Shown: in pieces, positions 1 to 8,116 of the stretch
Layout: each line of letters opens with the position of its first letter
Position numbering within the stretch: the stretch's first letter is position 1
Assembly (NCBI GenBank): GCA_038254435.1
Contig: JBBSGD010000023.1
Location: 1 to 29,754 of the forward strand
Source: JBBSGD01 sp038254435
GTDB lineage: Bacteria; Actinomycetota; CADDZG01; WHSQ01
Length of the DNA: 29,754 bases
Reading direction: 5' to 3'
Made by a program: the position numbers and the translations under genes
The notes under the pieces: model-generated
What the model saw: only the letters and a program-made list of their open reading frames with translations
Databases searched by the model: none
What the model was told of the DNA's origin: nothing

Positions 1-1193
1 CCACGCTGCGTTTCGGCTTGCGGGCCCCCGAAGCTGTTCGGCGCGTAGACCGGCTGATTCCCGCTGTGCGTGTAGCGCATAGCCCCGTCTTTGTTGTAGC
101 TGTTGACGGCAGCCTTAGGCCGGTTGATGGGCAGCTGCAGGTAATTGGCGCCTATCCGGTGGCGGTGAGTGTCCGGATAGCTGAACAGACGTCCGAGGAG
201 CATCTTGTCCGGGCTCGGTCCGATTCCCGGCACCATATTGGCGGGCTCGAAGGCGGCCTGCTCGACTTCGGCGAAGTAGTTCTCGGGATTGCGGTTGAGC
301 ACCATGCGGCCGATCGCTATCGGCGGGTAATCCGAGTGGGGCCAGACCTTTGTGAGATCAAAGGGATTGAAGCGGTAACCGGCAGCCTCCTCGAACGGCA
401 TGATCTGCATCTCCAGCCTCCACGCTGCTTCCCCGCCGGATGCAATCGTGCCGTGAAGATCCCGCAGATGGTGGTCGGGATCCTCGGCGATCATCGCCTT
501 CGCCTCATCGTCGGTAAAATTATCGATGCCCTGTTCGGTCTTGAAATGGTACTTGACCCAGAACTTCTCCCCCGACGCGTTGAACCACATGAAGGTGTGG
601 CTCCCGTAGCCATTCTGATTCCGCCAGGTGCGAGGCGTACCCCTGTCGCTCATCAAGAACGTTACTTGATGCAGGGACTCGGGCGACAGAGACCAGAAGT
701 CCCACATCATGTTGTGACTGCGCAGGTTCGTATCGGGCAGGCGCTTCTGCGAATGGATGAAGTCTTGAAACTTCTGCGGGTCGCGAATGAAGAAGATTGG
801 AGTGTTGTTGCCGACGAGGTCGTAGTTCCCTTCTTCGGTGTAGAGCTTGATGGCGAAACCGCGTGGGTCGCGCGCCGTATCGGCGGAGCCCAGCTCGCCG
901 GCCACCGTCGAGAAGCGCACAAACACATCGGTGCGCCTGCCCTTCTGCAGAAAATCGGCCTTGCAGTACTGCGACACGTCCTCGGTGACTTCGAAGAACC
1001 CGTGTGCGCCGCCGCCCTTGGCGTGAACCACTCGCTCGGGCACGCGTTCGCGGTTGAACTGGGCCATCTTCTGGATCAGATAATGATCTTGCAGAAGAAG
1101 AGGCCCGTCCGGGCCGACCGACAATGAGAATTCGTCGCTGGGAGCGAGAATCCCAGCATCTGTAGTAGTCGCCGTGGGTTTCCCGTCGCTCAT
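1..1193 (-). CDS. Catalase (monofunctional haem type), 3' end cut by window edge
   Basis: Breaks down hydrogen peroxide to water and oxygen in the cytoplasm. About 397 codons are visible. The N-terminal part has the catalytic His in VVHAKGGGAHG, the distal Asn in YDLVGNNTP, FVRFSTVAGE and RDPRGFAIKLYTEEG. The haem-proximal signature RLFSYPDTHRHR follows near residue 335, with the proximal Tyr. The reading frame is unbroken from the ATG at 1193 to the edge. That ATG is preceded by a good ribosome site (GAGAGGAAG). Family members are roughly 480-500 residues or longer, so the C-terminus lies outside the window. The gene lies downstream of pckA and the transhydrogenase remnant on the same strand, but the gap of over 100 bases with a dyad (GAGATGATCTC near 1239) suggests its own promoter. 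Family assignment is firm; the exact clade is not settled. Confidence 0.95.
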   Translation of the reverse strand, partial: MSDGKPTATTTDAGILAPSDEFSLSVGPDGPLLLQDHYLIQKMAQFNRERVPERVVHAKGGGAHGFFEVTEDVSQYCKADFLQKGRRTDVFVRFSTVAGELGSADTARDPRGFAIKLYTEEGNYDLVGNNTPIFFIRDPQKFQDFIHSQKRLPDTNLRSHNMMWDFWSLSPESLHQVTFLMSDRGTPRTWRNQNGYGSHTFMWFNASGEKFWVKYHFKTEQGIDNFTDDEAKAMIAEDPDHHLRDLHGTIASGGEAAWRLEMQIMPFEEAAGYRFNPFDLTKVWPHSDYPPIAIGRMVLNRNPENYFAEVEQAAFEPANMVPGIGPSPDKMLLGRLFSYPDTHRHRIGANYLQLPINRPKAAVNSYNKDGAMRYTHSGNQPVYAPNSFGGPQAETQR

Positions 1194-1299
1194 GTGATCT
1201 TCCTCTCTTCGTCCCGTCCGCCTTGCTTGCCGCGAGATGATCTCATCCGCCAACCTAGTGCATGCTCGGGCGCCCGCGGCGCAGGCAGACCGAGGCCCG

Positions 1300-1566
1300 T
1301 CAACCCCCGGCCGGCCGGCGCAGGCCGTTGTAAGCCGCGTACTTGTAGGCATCACTGAACGTGGGGACGTTGAAGGTCATGTGGATGAGAGGGCGGTGTC
1401 TCGCAGGGTCTTTGTAGGCACCCCCGCGCTTCCAACCGCTGCCCCGCCGAGTCTCTTCGAGCGTTCCACGATCGCCACGGTCTTCTTGAGGTAGGCAGCT
1501 TGTGTCGCCGCCTTCTCACCCGCGGGCTGCCCCCTATTACTACGAGATCGAAGCTCTCGCCCATTG
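1300..1566 (-). pseudogene. sthA: Soluble NAD(P)+ transhydrogenase remnant (internal deletion plus frameshift)
   Basis: Only the two ends of a Si-specific pyridine nucleotide transhydrogenase gene remain. From the ATG at 1566 it reads MGESFDLVVIGGSP. A one-base loss follows, and the next frame continues with AGEKAATQAAYLKKTVAIVE, then RLGGAAVGSAG and VPTKTLRDTALSST. These match the FAD-binding N-terminus, with the active-site cysteines replaced by GGAAV, as in my memory of actinobacterial members. Directly afterwards the frame returns to the first one and reads MTFNVPTFSDAYKYAAYNGL and a stop at 1300-1302, which is the usual extreme C-terminus. An intact protein has about 465 residues, so close to 390 codons are missing. 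No functional product is expected. Confidence 0.8.
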
Positions 1567-1575
1567 GGGTTCGGA

Positions 1576-3150
1576 TTACAGGGGTGCCGGGCCTGCTGCA
1601 CGCACCTCGTCCGAAACTACCCCCTCGAAGCGAGCGAAGTTCTTGTGGAAGAGTTGTGCAAGCTCGCGCGCCTGTGCCTCGTAGGAGGCTTCGCTCTCCC
1701 ACGTCGCGCGGGGATCGAGGATCTCACGCGGCACCCCGGGGCAGGACACCGGCACATCCAAGTTGAAGATCGCGTCGCGTCGCGTCTTCACGGAGTCCAG
1801 CTCTCCCGACAGGGCCGCACGCACGATGCGTCTCGTCGCGGCGAGGTTGATGCGCCGCCCGACGCCGTAGGGACCGCCGGTCCAGCCCGTGTTCACGAGG
1901 AAGACCTTCGAGCCGTGCTTGTCGATCCGCTCGGCCAGCATGCTCGCGTACACGTTTGGTGCGAGGGGCAAGAACGGCGCACCGAAGCAGGTCGAGAACG
2001 TCGCCTCCGGTTCGCTTCCCAGTCCCACCTCGGTCCCGGCAAGCTTCGAGGTGAATCCCGACAAGAAGTGGTACATCCCCCCCTCACGCCCGAGCAAGGC
2101 GACCGGCGGAAGCACGCCAAACGCGTCGGCGGTGAGGAAGATGATGGCCGACGCGTGTCCCGCCCTTCCGTCCTCATCGAAGCCCGGGATGTACTCGATG
2201 GGATAGACCGCGCGCGTGTTCTCGGTGACGGAGCTGTCGGAATAATCGGGCACGCGCTCATCGTCGAGCACTACGTTTTCGAGGATGGAGCCGAAGCGTA
2301 TGGCGGAAAAGATCTGAGGCTCCTTCTCGGCCGACAGATTGATGCACTTGGCATAGCAGCCACCCTCTAGGTTGAAGACTCCGTTGTCGGACCATCCGTG
2401 CTCGTCGTCCCCGATGAGCGCCCGGCCCTCGTCGGCCGACAGGGTCGTCTTGCCCGTTCCCGACAGCCCGAAGAAGAGGGCCACTGAATCGTCGCTTCCA
2501 ACGTTCGCCGAACAATGCATCGTGAGCACGCCGTCGGTGGGAAAGAGGTAGTTGGCGGCGGAGAAGATCGACTTCTTCATCTCCCCTGCGTATTGAGTTC
2601 CGATGATGAGGACCTTGCGGGCTTCGAGGTCGAGGCCCACGAAGGTTGCCGACTTCGTGCCGTCCTGGTCCGGATCGGCTTTCAACGTGGGGGCGGAAAT
2701 CAGCGTGAAGTCCGGTTCGAAGCCGGCCAGCTCGTTCGCTGCGGGCCGCCGGAAGAGCTGGTGCGCGAAGAGAGCGTGCCACGCGAGCTGCGCAATCACC
2801 CGGACCTTTATCTGGTGCGAGGGATCGGCTCCTACGTAACCGTCGACGACGAACAGCTCCTCGCGCGCGAGGTGCTCCTTCGCCTTTGCGAGTAAGGCAG
2901 CGAACAGATCCGGCTCGATCGGTTGATTGAACCCGCCCCAGTCGATGTGTTCCTTGGAGTCGCCGTGAGCCAGGAGGAAGCGGTCCTCGGGAGAGCGGCC
3001 CGTGTGCTCCCCCGTGCGGGCCACGAGGGCGCCGGACTCTGCAAACGTGGCCTCGCCGCGCCTGATTGTCTGCTCGATGAGCCCGACGACGGGCAGATTC
3101 CAGAAGACGGTGTCCGAGGCCGGCATGTCGGTAATCGCATCTGTAGTCAC
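1576..3150 (-). CDS. pckA: Phosphoenolpyruvate carboxykinase (ATP)
   Basis: Converts oxaloacetate plus ATP to phosphoenolpyruvate, CO2 and ADP, the entry step of gluconeogenesis in the cytoplasm. At about 524 residues it has the usual length. Visible landmarks are the ATP-binding kinase loop GLSGTGKTTLS near residue 230, the downstream metal and nucleotide segment FNLEGGCYAK, the substrate-side HTGRSPEDRF near the N-terminus, and NTGWTGGPYGVGRRI in the C-terminal third. Two GTG codons compete as start. The one at 3150 sits 5 bases after GGAGG (3160-3156), while the one at 3156 overlaps that ribosome site, so 3150 is preferred. The gene stands alone, with 127 bases upstream to the phosphoesterase gene. 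Its stop is 9 bases from the start of the sthA remnant. Confidence 0.96.
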   Translation of the reverse strand: MTTDAITDMPASDTVFWNLPVVGLIEQTIRRGEATFAESGALVARTGEHTGRSPEDRFLLAHGDSKEHIDWGGFNQPIEPDLFAALLAKAKEHLAREELFVVDGYVGADPSHQIKVRVIAQLAWHALFAHQLFRRPAANELAGFEPDFTLISAPTLKADPDQDGTKSATFVGLDLEARKVLIIGTQYAGEMKKSIFSAANYLFPTDGVLTMHCSANVGSDDSVALFFGLSGTGKTTLSADEGRALIGDDEHGWSDNGVFNLEGGCYAKCINLSAEKEPQIFSAIRFGSILENVVLDDERVPDYSDSSVTENTRAVYPIEYIPGFDEDGRAGHASAIIFLTADAFGVLPPVALLGREGGMYHFLSGFTSKLAGTEVGLGSEPEATFSTCFGAPFLPLAPNVYASMLAERIDKHGSKVFLVNTGWTGGPYGVGRRINLAATRRIVRAALSGELDSVKTRRDAIFNLDVPVSCPGVPREILDPRATWESEASYEAQARELAQLFHKNFARFEGVVSDEVRAAGPAPL

Positions 3151-3277
3151 TAGCACCTCCCGTTGGAGCGGTCACTATTGAGCAAGCACCCACACCCTCC
3201 CGGGCCCGACCCCGCAAGAATAGAGCCAGCCGTCCCAGTCCCGGACGGCCTCGCAGCGATGCAACTAGCGCCGTAGC

Positions 3278-4006
3278 CTACGGAGGCGGCTGCACGAAGG
3301 CGCCGCGCCTTCGAATCTCGGCCAGCCACTCGGCGTGCGGGACGGCGCTTCGCAAGAGGTCCCTGACGTCTTTCTCGAGATCGTATTCGACGCGCCGGAT
3401 CGACGCCTTACCGTCCTCGATGAGCGCGTAGGAGGCGCGCGTGTCGCCGTCGTAGGACAGACCGGCGCTCCCACTGTTGACGACGATGAGCTCCCCCACT
3501 TGCCTCACGAAGGGGCGGTGTATGTGGCCGTAGACGACGATCCGCCGGTTCGGGCTGCCGTAGACGGCCTCCAGCGTCTCGTCCGGAGCGCTCGCGGGCG
3601 GGGCCAGCCACAGGTCGCCCGGGCTCGCGTGCATTACCGTCACGTCCTCGCTAGTCACCTCGCCCGGCAGGGCCCTCAAGTAGGCGATCCGGGCATCGCC
3701 GAGGAGCGAGCTCGTGACGGGGGCGAGGTCTTCGAACATGACCCGCAAGAGGCGCCGTAGCTTCGGCATGCGAACCTCGAGCTCGCCCAGCCGCTCCGGC
3801 GCCCACAGCAGCTCGTCGGTGTTGCCCACGACCCCCGGCCAGCCGAGGTCTCGGATCCTGTCGACAACATCCCCGGGACGGGGCCCGCTCAACGCAAGAT
3901 CACCTCCCGCGATCACGACGTCCGGGCTCGCCGACTGCAGATCGCGAATCACGGCGTCGAGGGCCGCGAAGCTCCCATGAACGTCCGACACGACTGCAAT
4001 GCGCAA
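3278..4006 (-). CDS. Calcineurin-like metallophosphoesterase (YfcE/ApaH-type fold)
   Basis: A 242-residue cytosolic two-metal phosphoesterase of unknown substrate. The metal ligand blocks appear in order: SDVHGS near the N-terminus, GGDLALSGP, GNTDE (where GNHD/E is more usual), VMHASPGD, and VYGHIHRPF. A conserved NSGSAGL follows, as in proteins annotated as phosphodiesterase/MJ0936-like or diadenosine tetraphosphatase-like. The TTG at 4006 is chosen as start because a GAGG ribosome site lies 5 bases before it and the product then begins directly with the first beta strand. It starts 16 bases after the transporter stop codon, so the two were probably co-transcribed. Family is certain; substrate cannot be told from sequence. 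Confidence 0.88.
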   Translation of the reverse strand: MRIAVVSDVHGSFAALDAVIRDLQSASPDVVIAGGDLALSGPRPGDVVDRIRDLGWPGVVGNTDELLWAPERLGELEVRMPKLRRLLRVMFEDLAPVTSSLLGDARIAYLRALPGEVTSEDVTVMHASPGDLWLAPPASAPDETLEAVYGSPNRRIVVYGHIHRPFVRQVGELIVVNSGSAGLSYDGDTRASYALIEDGKASIRRVEYDLEKDVRDLLRSAVPHAEWLAEIRRRGAFVQPPP

Positions 4007-4022
4007 CAGATCCTCACTCTCC

Positions 4023-4900
4023 CTAGCCTGCCGCCAGCAGCACGATACCGACGAGGATCGAGGCCGCACACCACATGCGGCGCAAGACCTGACCCTCGCC
4101 GAGGACCTGGGTTCCCATTGCGGCGCCGATGAGGATGCTGACCTCCCGGGCGGGAGCGACGTAGCTGACGGCGGTGAAAGACAGGGCGTAGAGAACGAGG
4201 ATGTAGGCAAGGGGGCTGAGCAGAGCGATGCCCAGCACCTCTCGACGGTGCTCGTTCCACACCGCCCTAGTGGACGCGCGGCGCCGGGCGACGAACGGCA
4301 AGAGCAGCAGGGACTCTGCAACCGAACCGCCCCACAAGTAGGCGACAGGAGGGAGCTCCAACGGGCCCACTACCTGCTTGTCCCACAGAGTGTAGGCGGC
4401 AATGAGCGCGCCCGTGAGGAGCGCGAAAGCCGGCGCCCGGCGGGCCATTGCATTCGGCACGCGCGGTGCGGTCCTGTCGCCGGGCAGCCGGCCCGTCAGA
4501 GTCAAGACCGAGGCAACGATCACGGCCGCGCCGGCGAGCGCGACCGGGCCCGGACGCTCGCCCAGCCATACGATGGCCGCGGCCACTGAGAGAAGCGGGC
4601 CGATCGCGCGTGCCAGCGGGTACACAAGGGAGAGGTCTCCGTACCGGTACCCAGCCTGGAGCGACACGAAGTAGCCGCTGTGGAGCGCCCCGGTGCCGGC
4701 GACGAACGCGAGCGCGACGAGTCCAAGGCGAGCGGCTCGAGAGCGAGGTCTGCGACGGCCGGCAGCGCAAAGAAAACCGCCGTGGCGGTCGCGTACAGCC
4801 ACACGAACTCGACCCCACCCCCGGAACGCTTGGCCAGCAGGTTCCAAACGGCGTGCAGGCCGGCGGCCGTGAGGATAAGGACCAACGCCACAAGGCTCAT
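4023..4900 (-). CDS. DMT/EamA-family membrane transporter, frameshifted
   Basis: Drug/metabolite transporter superfamily protein with two EamA repeats of five membrane helices each; substrate unknown. The first 58 or so residues read in one frame (starting MSLVALVLILTAAGLHAVWN at the ATG at 4900, ending near ALEPLA). The rest reads in another frame, from RLGLVALAFVAGTGALHSG through the hallmark YPLARAIGPLLSV to the stop at 4023. A single-base change around 4725-4745 explains this. Once joined, the product is about 292 residues, normal for the family, with no other damage visible. It may be a recent pseudogene or a base-calling error in a GC-rich stretch. It is divergent from the histidine kinase gene across about 150 bases. 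Confidence 0.8.
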
Positions 4901-5048
4901 ATCAGACCCACTCTCTCACCACGTGCGAGAGCCTTCCCGGCCGCGTCCGGAAGCGCGCTCGCACGCGCGGCTACTCCCCGGGGAGTACGCAAGTCTGCAC
5001 CGCGCGCTCGACGACGCCCCGCCCCGGCTCGCCTAGGCTCATCCCATC

Positions 5049-6235
5049 GTGAGCAGACAAGCCGCCGCAACGATGGCGCACCGGGGCCGCCCGCCCGCCG
5101 CCGTCTCTTCGATGCCGCGCTGGCGCTTGGAGTCGCCGCGGTCCAGATCGTCTTCACGCACTTTGCCGGCCTCGAGCAACCGGAGGCGAAGCGCATGGAT
5201 GTGGTCGCCTACGCGCTGCTCGCGGCGGGGCCTGCCGCGCTCGTAGTTCGCCGACGGCTGCCATCTGTGGCGCTAACGCTCGCCTTTGCCGCGACCCTCG
5301 CCTACGCGCTGCTCGGTTACGCCCGTGGTCCGATTTTCCTGGCGCTCATCATTGCTTTTTTCACCGCGGTGCTGAAAGAACGGCGGGGGTTTGCCTGGAC
5401 GGTCCTTGCCCTCGGCTACGGTGCCTTCTTGTTCCTGCCCCACTGGGCGGGGCAGGAACGTGCCCCGTCCCTTGCCGTTGCGGTCGGGCTGGCCGCCTGG
5501 CTTCTGCTCCTGGCCGCCGCCGCCGAGGGGCTGAGGGCGCGCCGGCGGCGCGCTATCGAAGAGGCGCGTAACCGGGACGAAGAAGCGCGCCGGCGCGCCA
5601 GCGAAGAGCGGCTGCAAATAGCGCGTGAGCTCCACGACGTCTTGGCGCACAACATCTCTCTCATAAACGTTCAGGCGGGTGTGGCCCTGCACCTCATCGA
5701 TGAGCGCCCGGAACAAGCTCGATCGGCGCTCGCGACCATCAAGGACGCAAGCAGGGAAACGCTCCGCGAGATGCGCTCGGTCTTGGGCGCCCTGCGAAGG
5801 GTAGATGAGGACCTGCCTCGCTCGCCCACCCCGAGCCTCGCCCGGATAGAGGACCTCATCGCCAAAGCGGAGGCTTCCGGCCTGCAAGCTCGAGTGAAGG
5901 TCGACGGACGAGTGCGCAAGCTGCCCGCGGGAACCGACCTCGCAGCCTTCCGTATCATCCAGGAGGCATTGACCAACGTGGCGCGCCATTCCGGGAGAAC
6001 CGAGGCAAGGGTCCGCATCTCTTACGGGGACGACGAGCTCCTCGTGCAGGTCGACGACGACGGACTGGTCACGGGTCCGGCTTCGGCTTCGGCTTCCGGC
6101 GGAGGCAACGGCATCCCCGGCATGCGGGAGCGCGCGGCGGCCCTCGGCGGGACCTTGCGCGCCGGCATCCGCCCCGGTGGTGGCTTCAGGGTGCACGCCC
6201 GGCTCCCCCTGGCCGGGAGCCAGGAGCCCGAGTGA
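5049..6235 (+). CDS. Sensor histidine kinase (NarL/LuxR-type, HisKA_3), start uncertain
   Basis: Membrane sensor that autophosphorylates and passes phosphate to the response regulator encoded next. The order is about four to five hydrophobic helices (starting LFDAALALGVAAVQIVF), a charged coiled-coil linker rich in Arg/Glu, the dimerisation and phosphoacceptor helix ERLQIARELHDVLAHN with its His, then an ATPase domain with IIQEALTNVARHSG (N box) and GNGIPGMRERAAALGG (G box). The start is a puzzle. The frame that carries the first helix has no ATG/GTG/TTG just upstream. The GTG at 5049 opens a plausible N-terminus in another frame and would need a one-base shift in the GC-rich run near 5085-5105. 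The only clean in-frame ATG is 5195, with GGAGG 8 bases upstream, but it drops the first helix. The stop overlaps the regulator start. Confidence 0.85.
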
Positions 6236-6897
6236 TCAGGGTCCTGCTCGCCGATGATCAGGCACTCGTGCGCGCCGGCTTCCGAGCGTTGCTCGACGCA
6301 GAGCCCGACATCGAGGTGGTGGGCGAAGCGGCCGACGGACAGGAGGCAATCGAGCTGGCCGCAGCGCTCGTCCCCGGCGTCATTCTGATGGACGTGCGCA
6401 TGCCGCGCCTCGACGGGCTCGCCGCGACGCGGGCGATCGCCCAGGACTCTGCCCTCGCAGAGGTGCGCATCGTCATCCTCACGACATTCGAGCTTGACGA
6501 GTACGTCTTCGAGTCCCTGCGCTCAGGGGCGGCCGGGTTCCTCGTCAAGGACACCGAGCCGCGCGACTTGATCCGGGCCGTGCACACCGTCGCGAGCGGC
6601 GACTCCCTCCTGTCGCCGGGGGTAACCGGGCGGCTCATCGCCGAATACGCCGCGCGCGCCAAACAGCCGCCTCCGGCGTCCCAGCTCGACGTGCTGACCG
6701 AGCGCGAACGTGAGGTCATGGCGCTGGTCGGCACGGGCTTGTCCAACGACGAGATCGCTGCCCGTTTGATAGTGAGCCCGGCGACTGCAAAAACGCACGT
6801 CAGCAGGGCGATGGTGAAGCTCGGAGTGCGCGACCGCGCTCGGCTCGTCGTCCTTGCCTACGAAACGGGGCTAGTGCGCGCCGGGTGGCTCGACTGA
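6232..6897 (+). CDS. Response regulator, NarL/LuxR family
   Basis: A 221-residue two-component transcription regulator. The receiver domain shows LLADDQALVRAGF with the acidic pair, the phosphorylation site in ILMDVRMPRLDG, a conserved Thr in ILTTFELDEYVF and Lys in GFLVKDTEP. After a proline linker, the C-terminal helix-turn-helix reads LTEREREVMALVGTGLSND and ends TAKTHVSRAMVKLGVRDR, typical of LuxR-type DNA binding. The GTG start at 6232 overlaps the kinase stop (GTGA), so the two genes form a translationally coupled pair. Targets are unknown. The pair is transcribed away from the transporter and is not obviously linked to the hydrogenase genes further right. Confidence 0.95.
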   Translation: MIRVLLADDQALVRAGFRALLDAEPDIEVVGEAADGQEAIELAAALVPGVILMDVRMPRLDGLAATRAIAQDSALAEVRIVILTTFELDEYVFESLRSGAAGFLVKDTEPRDLIRAVHTVASGDSLLSPGVTGRLIAEYAARAKQPPPASQLDVLTEREREVMALVGTGLSNDEIAARLIVSPATAKTHVSRAMVKLGVRDRARLVVLAYETGLVRAGWLD

Positions 6898-6921
6898 CCA
6901 CCCGGCAGCGCAACTCTCCAG

Positions 6922-6942
6922 CCGCGCGACCCGGCCGCGCGG
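6922..6942. terminator. GC-rich hairpin between convergent genes
   Basis: A perfect 7-bp stem (CCGCGCG with CGCGCGG) around a 7-base loop lies 25 bases after the response-regulator stop and 24 bases beyond the stop of the opposing SHOCT gene. There is no T tract, so at most it is a bidirectional hairpin terminator of the kind common in high-GC bacteria. The call rests on position and symmetry only. Confidence 0.45.
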
Positions 6943-6965
6943 TCCGGCTGCACACTCGACTCTCG

Positions 6966-7214
6966 CTACGAGCGTCCCTTGAGCACCTCCAGGCGCTCTC
7001 GGTATTCGTCCTCGCCGATCTCGCCGCGCGCATAGCGTTCTGCGAGCACCGAGTCGGCCGACGCGCGCGCGCCTGGTCCGCCGCCGCGGCGGCCTCGCCA
7101 GAAGAAGCGCCCCACGAGCAGAAACACACCCAGCCACAGAAGCGGGAACAGCGGCCACCACACCGGTCCCCAGCCAAAGAAATGCGACGTGCACACAGCG
7201 ACCATGCTTGTCAT
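6966..7214 (-). CDS. Small SHOCT-domain membrane protein
   Basis: An 82-residue protein with one strongly hydrophobic, Trp/Phe-rich membrane segment (GWGPVWWPLFPLLWLGVFLL) near the N-terminus. A short Gly/Arg linker follows, then a C-terminal SHOCT motif (VLAERYARGEIGEDEYRER). SHOCT segments sit at protein ends and are thought to mediate oligomerisation; no catalytic function is known. The ATG at 7214 has GAGGAGG 9 bases upstream, which decides the start over longer readings of the frame. It converges with the two-component regulator gene. The stretch of about 165 bases upstream, before the methyltransferase stop, holds no gene I can see. Confidence 0.85.
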   Translation of the reverse strand: MTSMVAVCTSHFFGWGPVWWPLFPLLWLGVFLLVGRFFWRGRRGGGPGARASADSVLAERYARGEIGEDEYRERLEVLKGRS

Positions 7215-7380
7215 CGCTACAGTCCTCCTCGAGTCTCGTGCGAGCGGCTGCTCGCGTCCACAATCGACAAGGACCATGGTCGTCACAAAGGGCGCCCGCG
7301 TCGTCGTCTTCGGGAAGCCTCTTGGCCTACTCCCGCGGGCGCAGTTCGCAGGGCGGCAGCATGCCACTGCGGGCTCGTTG

Positions 7381-7977
7381 TTAGGAGCTTGGCGAGTTAC
7401 GCCGCTCCGCCGTGATGACCGCGAGGTCGCGCTTGGTCCAGAAGACAGTCGGGCGCAAGCCGGCGTCCTTCAGCCAGCCGAGCTGCTCGTCTACCCGACT
7501 CGGTATGTCGTAGCCATCCTCGAGGGCGATGACGGCGTCGGCGGGATCTTCCGGCACCACGACGTCGGCGAGGACGAAACGAGCCTCCGCCGCCATGACC
7601 TTCGCTACGCGCCGGAAGAGATCCGACTTGGCGGCTCCACCGAGGTGATGAACGCACAGAGCCGAAACGATCAGATCGAACGGTCCCTCTGGCAGAGGGT
7701 CCTCGAGGCGCCCCTTAGTCAGATCGGCGTGATGCCCCGCCAGAGCCCGGCGCGCAGCCGCGAGCATGGCGTCGCTCGAATCGATGCCGCGCAGGCAAGC
7801 CTCCGGGTAGGTCTGCAGGACGCGCTTCGCCGTCTCGCCCGACCCCGTGCCCAGATCGAGAACAGCGTGCACCGGCCCGGAGGGCAATGCGGCGACCAGC
7901 TTCTCTTGCAGGAGCTCGTAGTCCGGGATTTCCTCGTTCATGAGCTGCAGGTAGGTGTCGGGGTCCCAGTCGGCCAT
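7381..7977 (-). CDS. Class I SAM-dependent methyltransferase
   Basis: A 198-residue cytosolic methyltransferase of unknown substrate. The SAM-binding motif I reads AVLDLGTGSGETAKRV near residue 40, with the acidic motif II residue in LRGIDSSDAML. The segment FDLIVSALCVHHLGG matches motif IV, and RFVLADVVVPEDP resembles the later strand seen in small-molecule (UbiE/Coq5-like) methyltransferases. GTG and ATG are adjacent (7980 and 7977), and the ATG is used here. It has no close partner: more than 130 bases separate it from the repeat protein gene upstream, and 166 from the SHOCT gene downstream. Confidence 0.88.
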   Translation of the reverse strand: MADWDPDTYLQLMNEEIPDYELLQEKLVAALPSGPVHAVLDLGTGSGETAKRVLQTYPEACLRGIDSSDAMLAAARRALAGHHADLTKGRLEDPLPEGPFDLIVSALCVHHLGGAAKSDLFRRVAKVMAAEARFVLADVVVPEDPADAVIALEDGYDIPSRVDEQLGWLKDAGLRPTVFWTKRDLAVITAERRNSPSS

Positions 7978-8116
7978 CACCGCCAGTCTCCCACCCAGAC
8001 GGGCCGGGTTGCGAGCCGGCGCGCGGTTTAGGGGAGCTCGTGCCTCTCAGTTCTCTGCGGTCCCTGAGAAGAGCCTGAGGCTCGCGTCGAAGCCACATGG
8101 ACGCCATGACGGAATG

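Noticed and set aside
18..1127. Long plus-strand open frame (369 codons)
   Set aside because: It is the antisense shadow of the catalase gene, whose motifs run unbroken on the minus strand.
4448..5048. Upstream extension of the kinase frame to an ATG at 4448
   Set aside because: This part lies antisense to the transporter and is Arg/Pro-rich without domain character; no ribosome site at that ATG.
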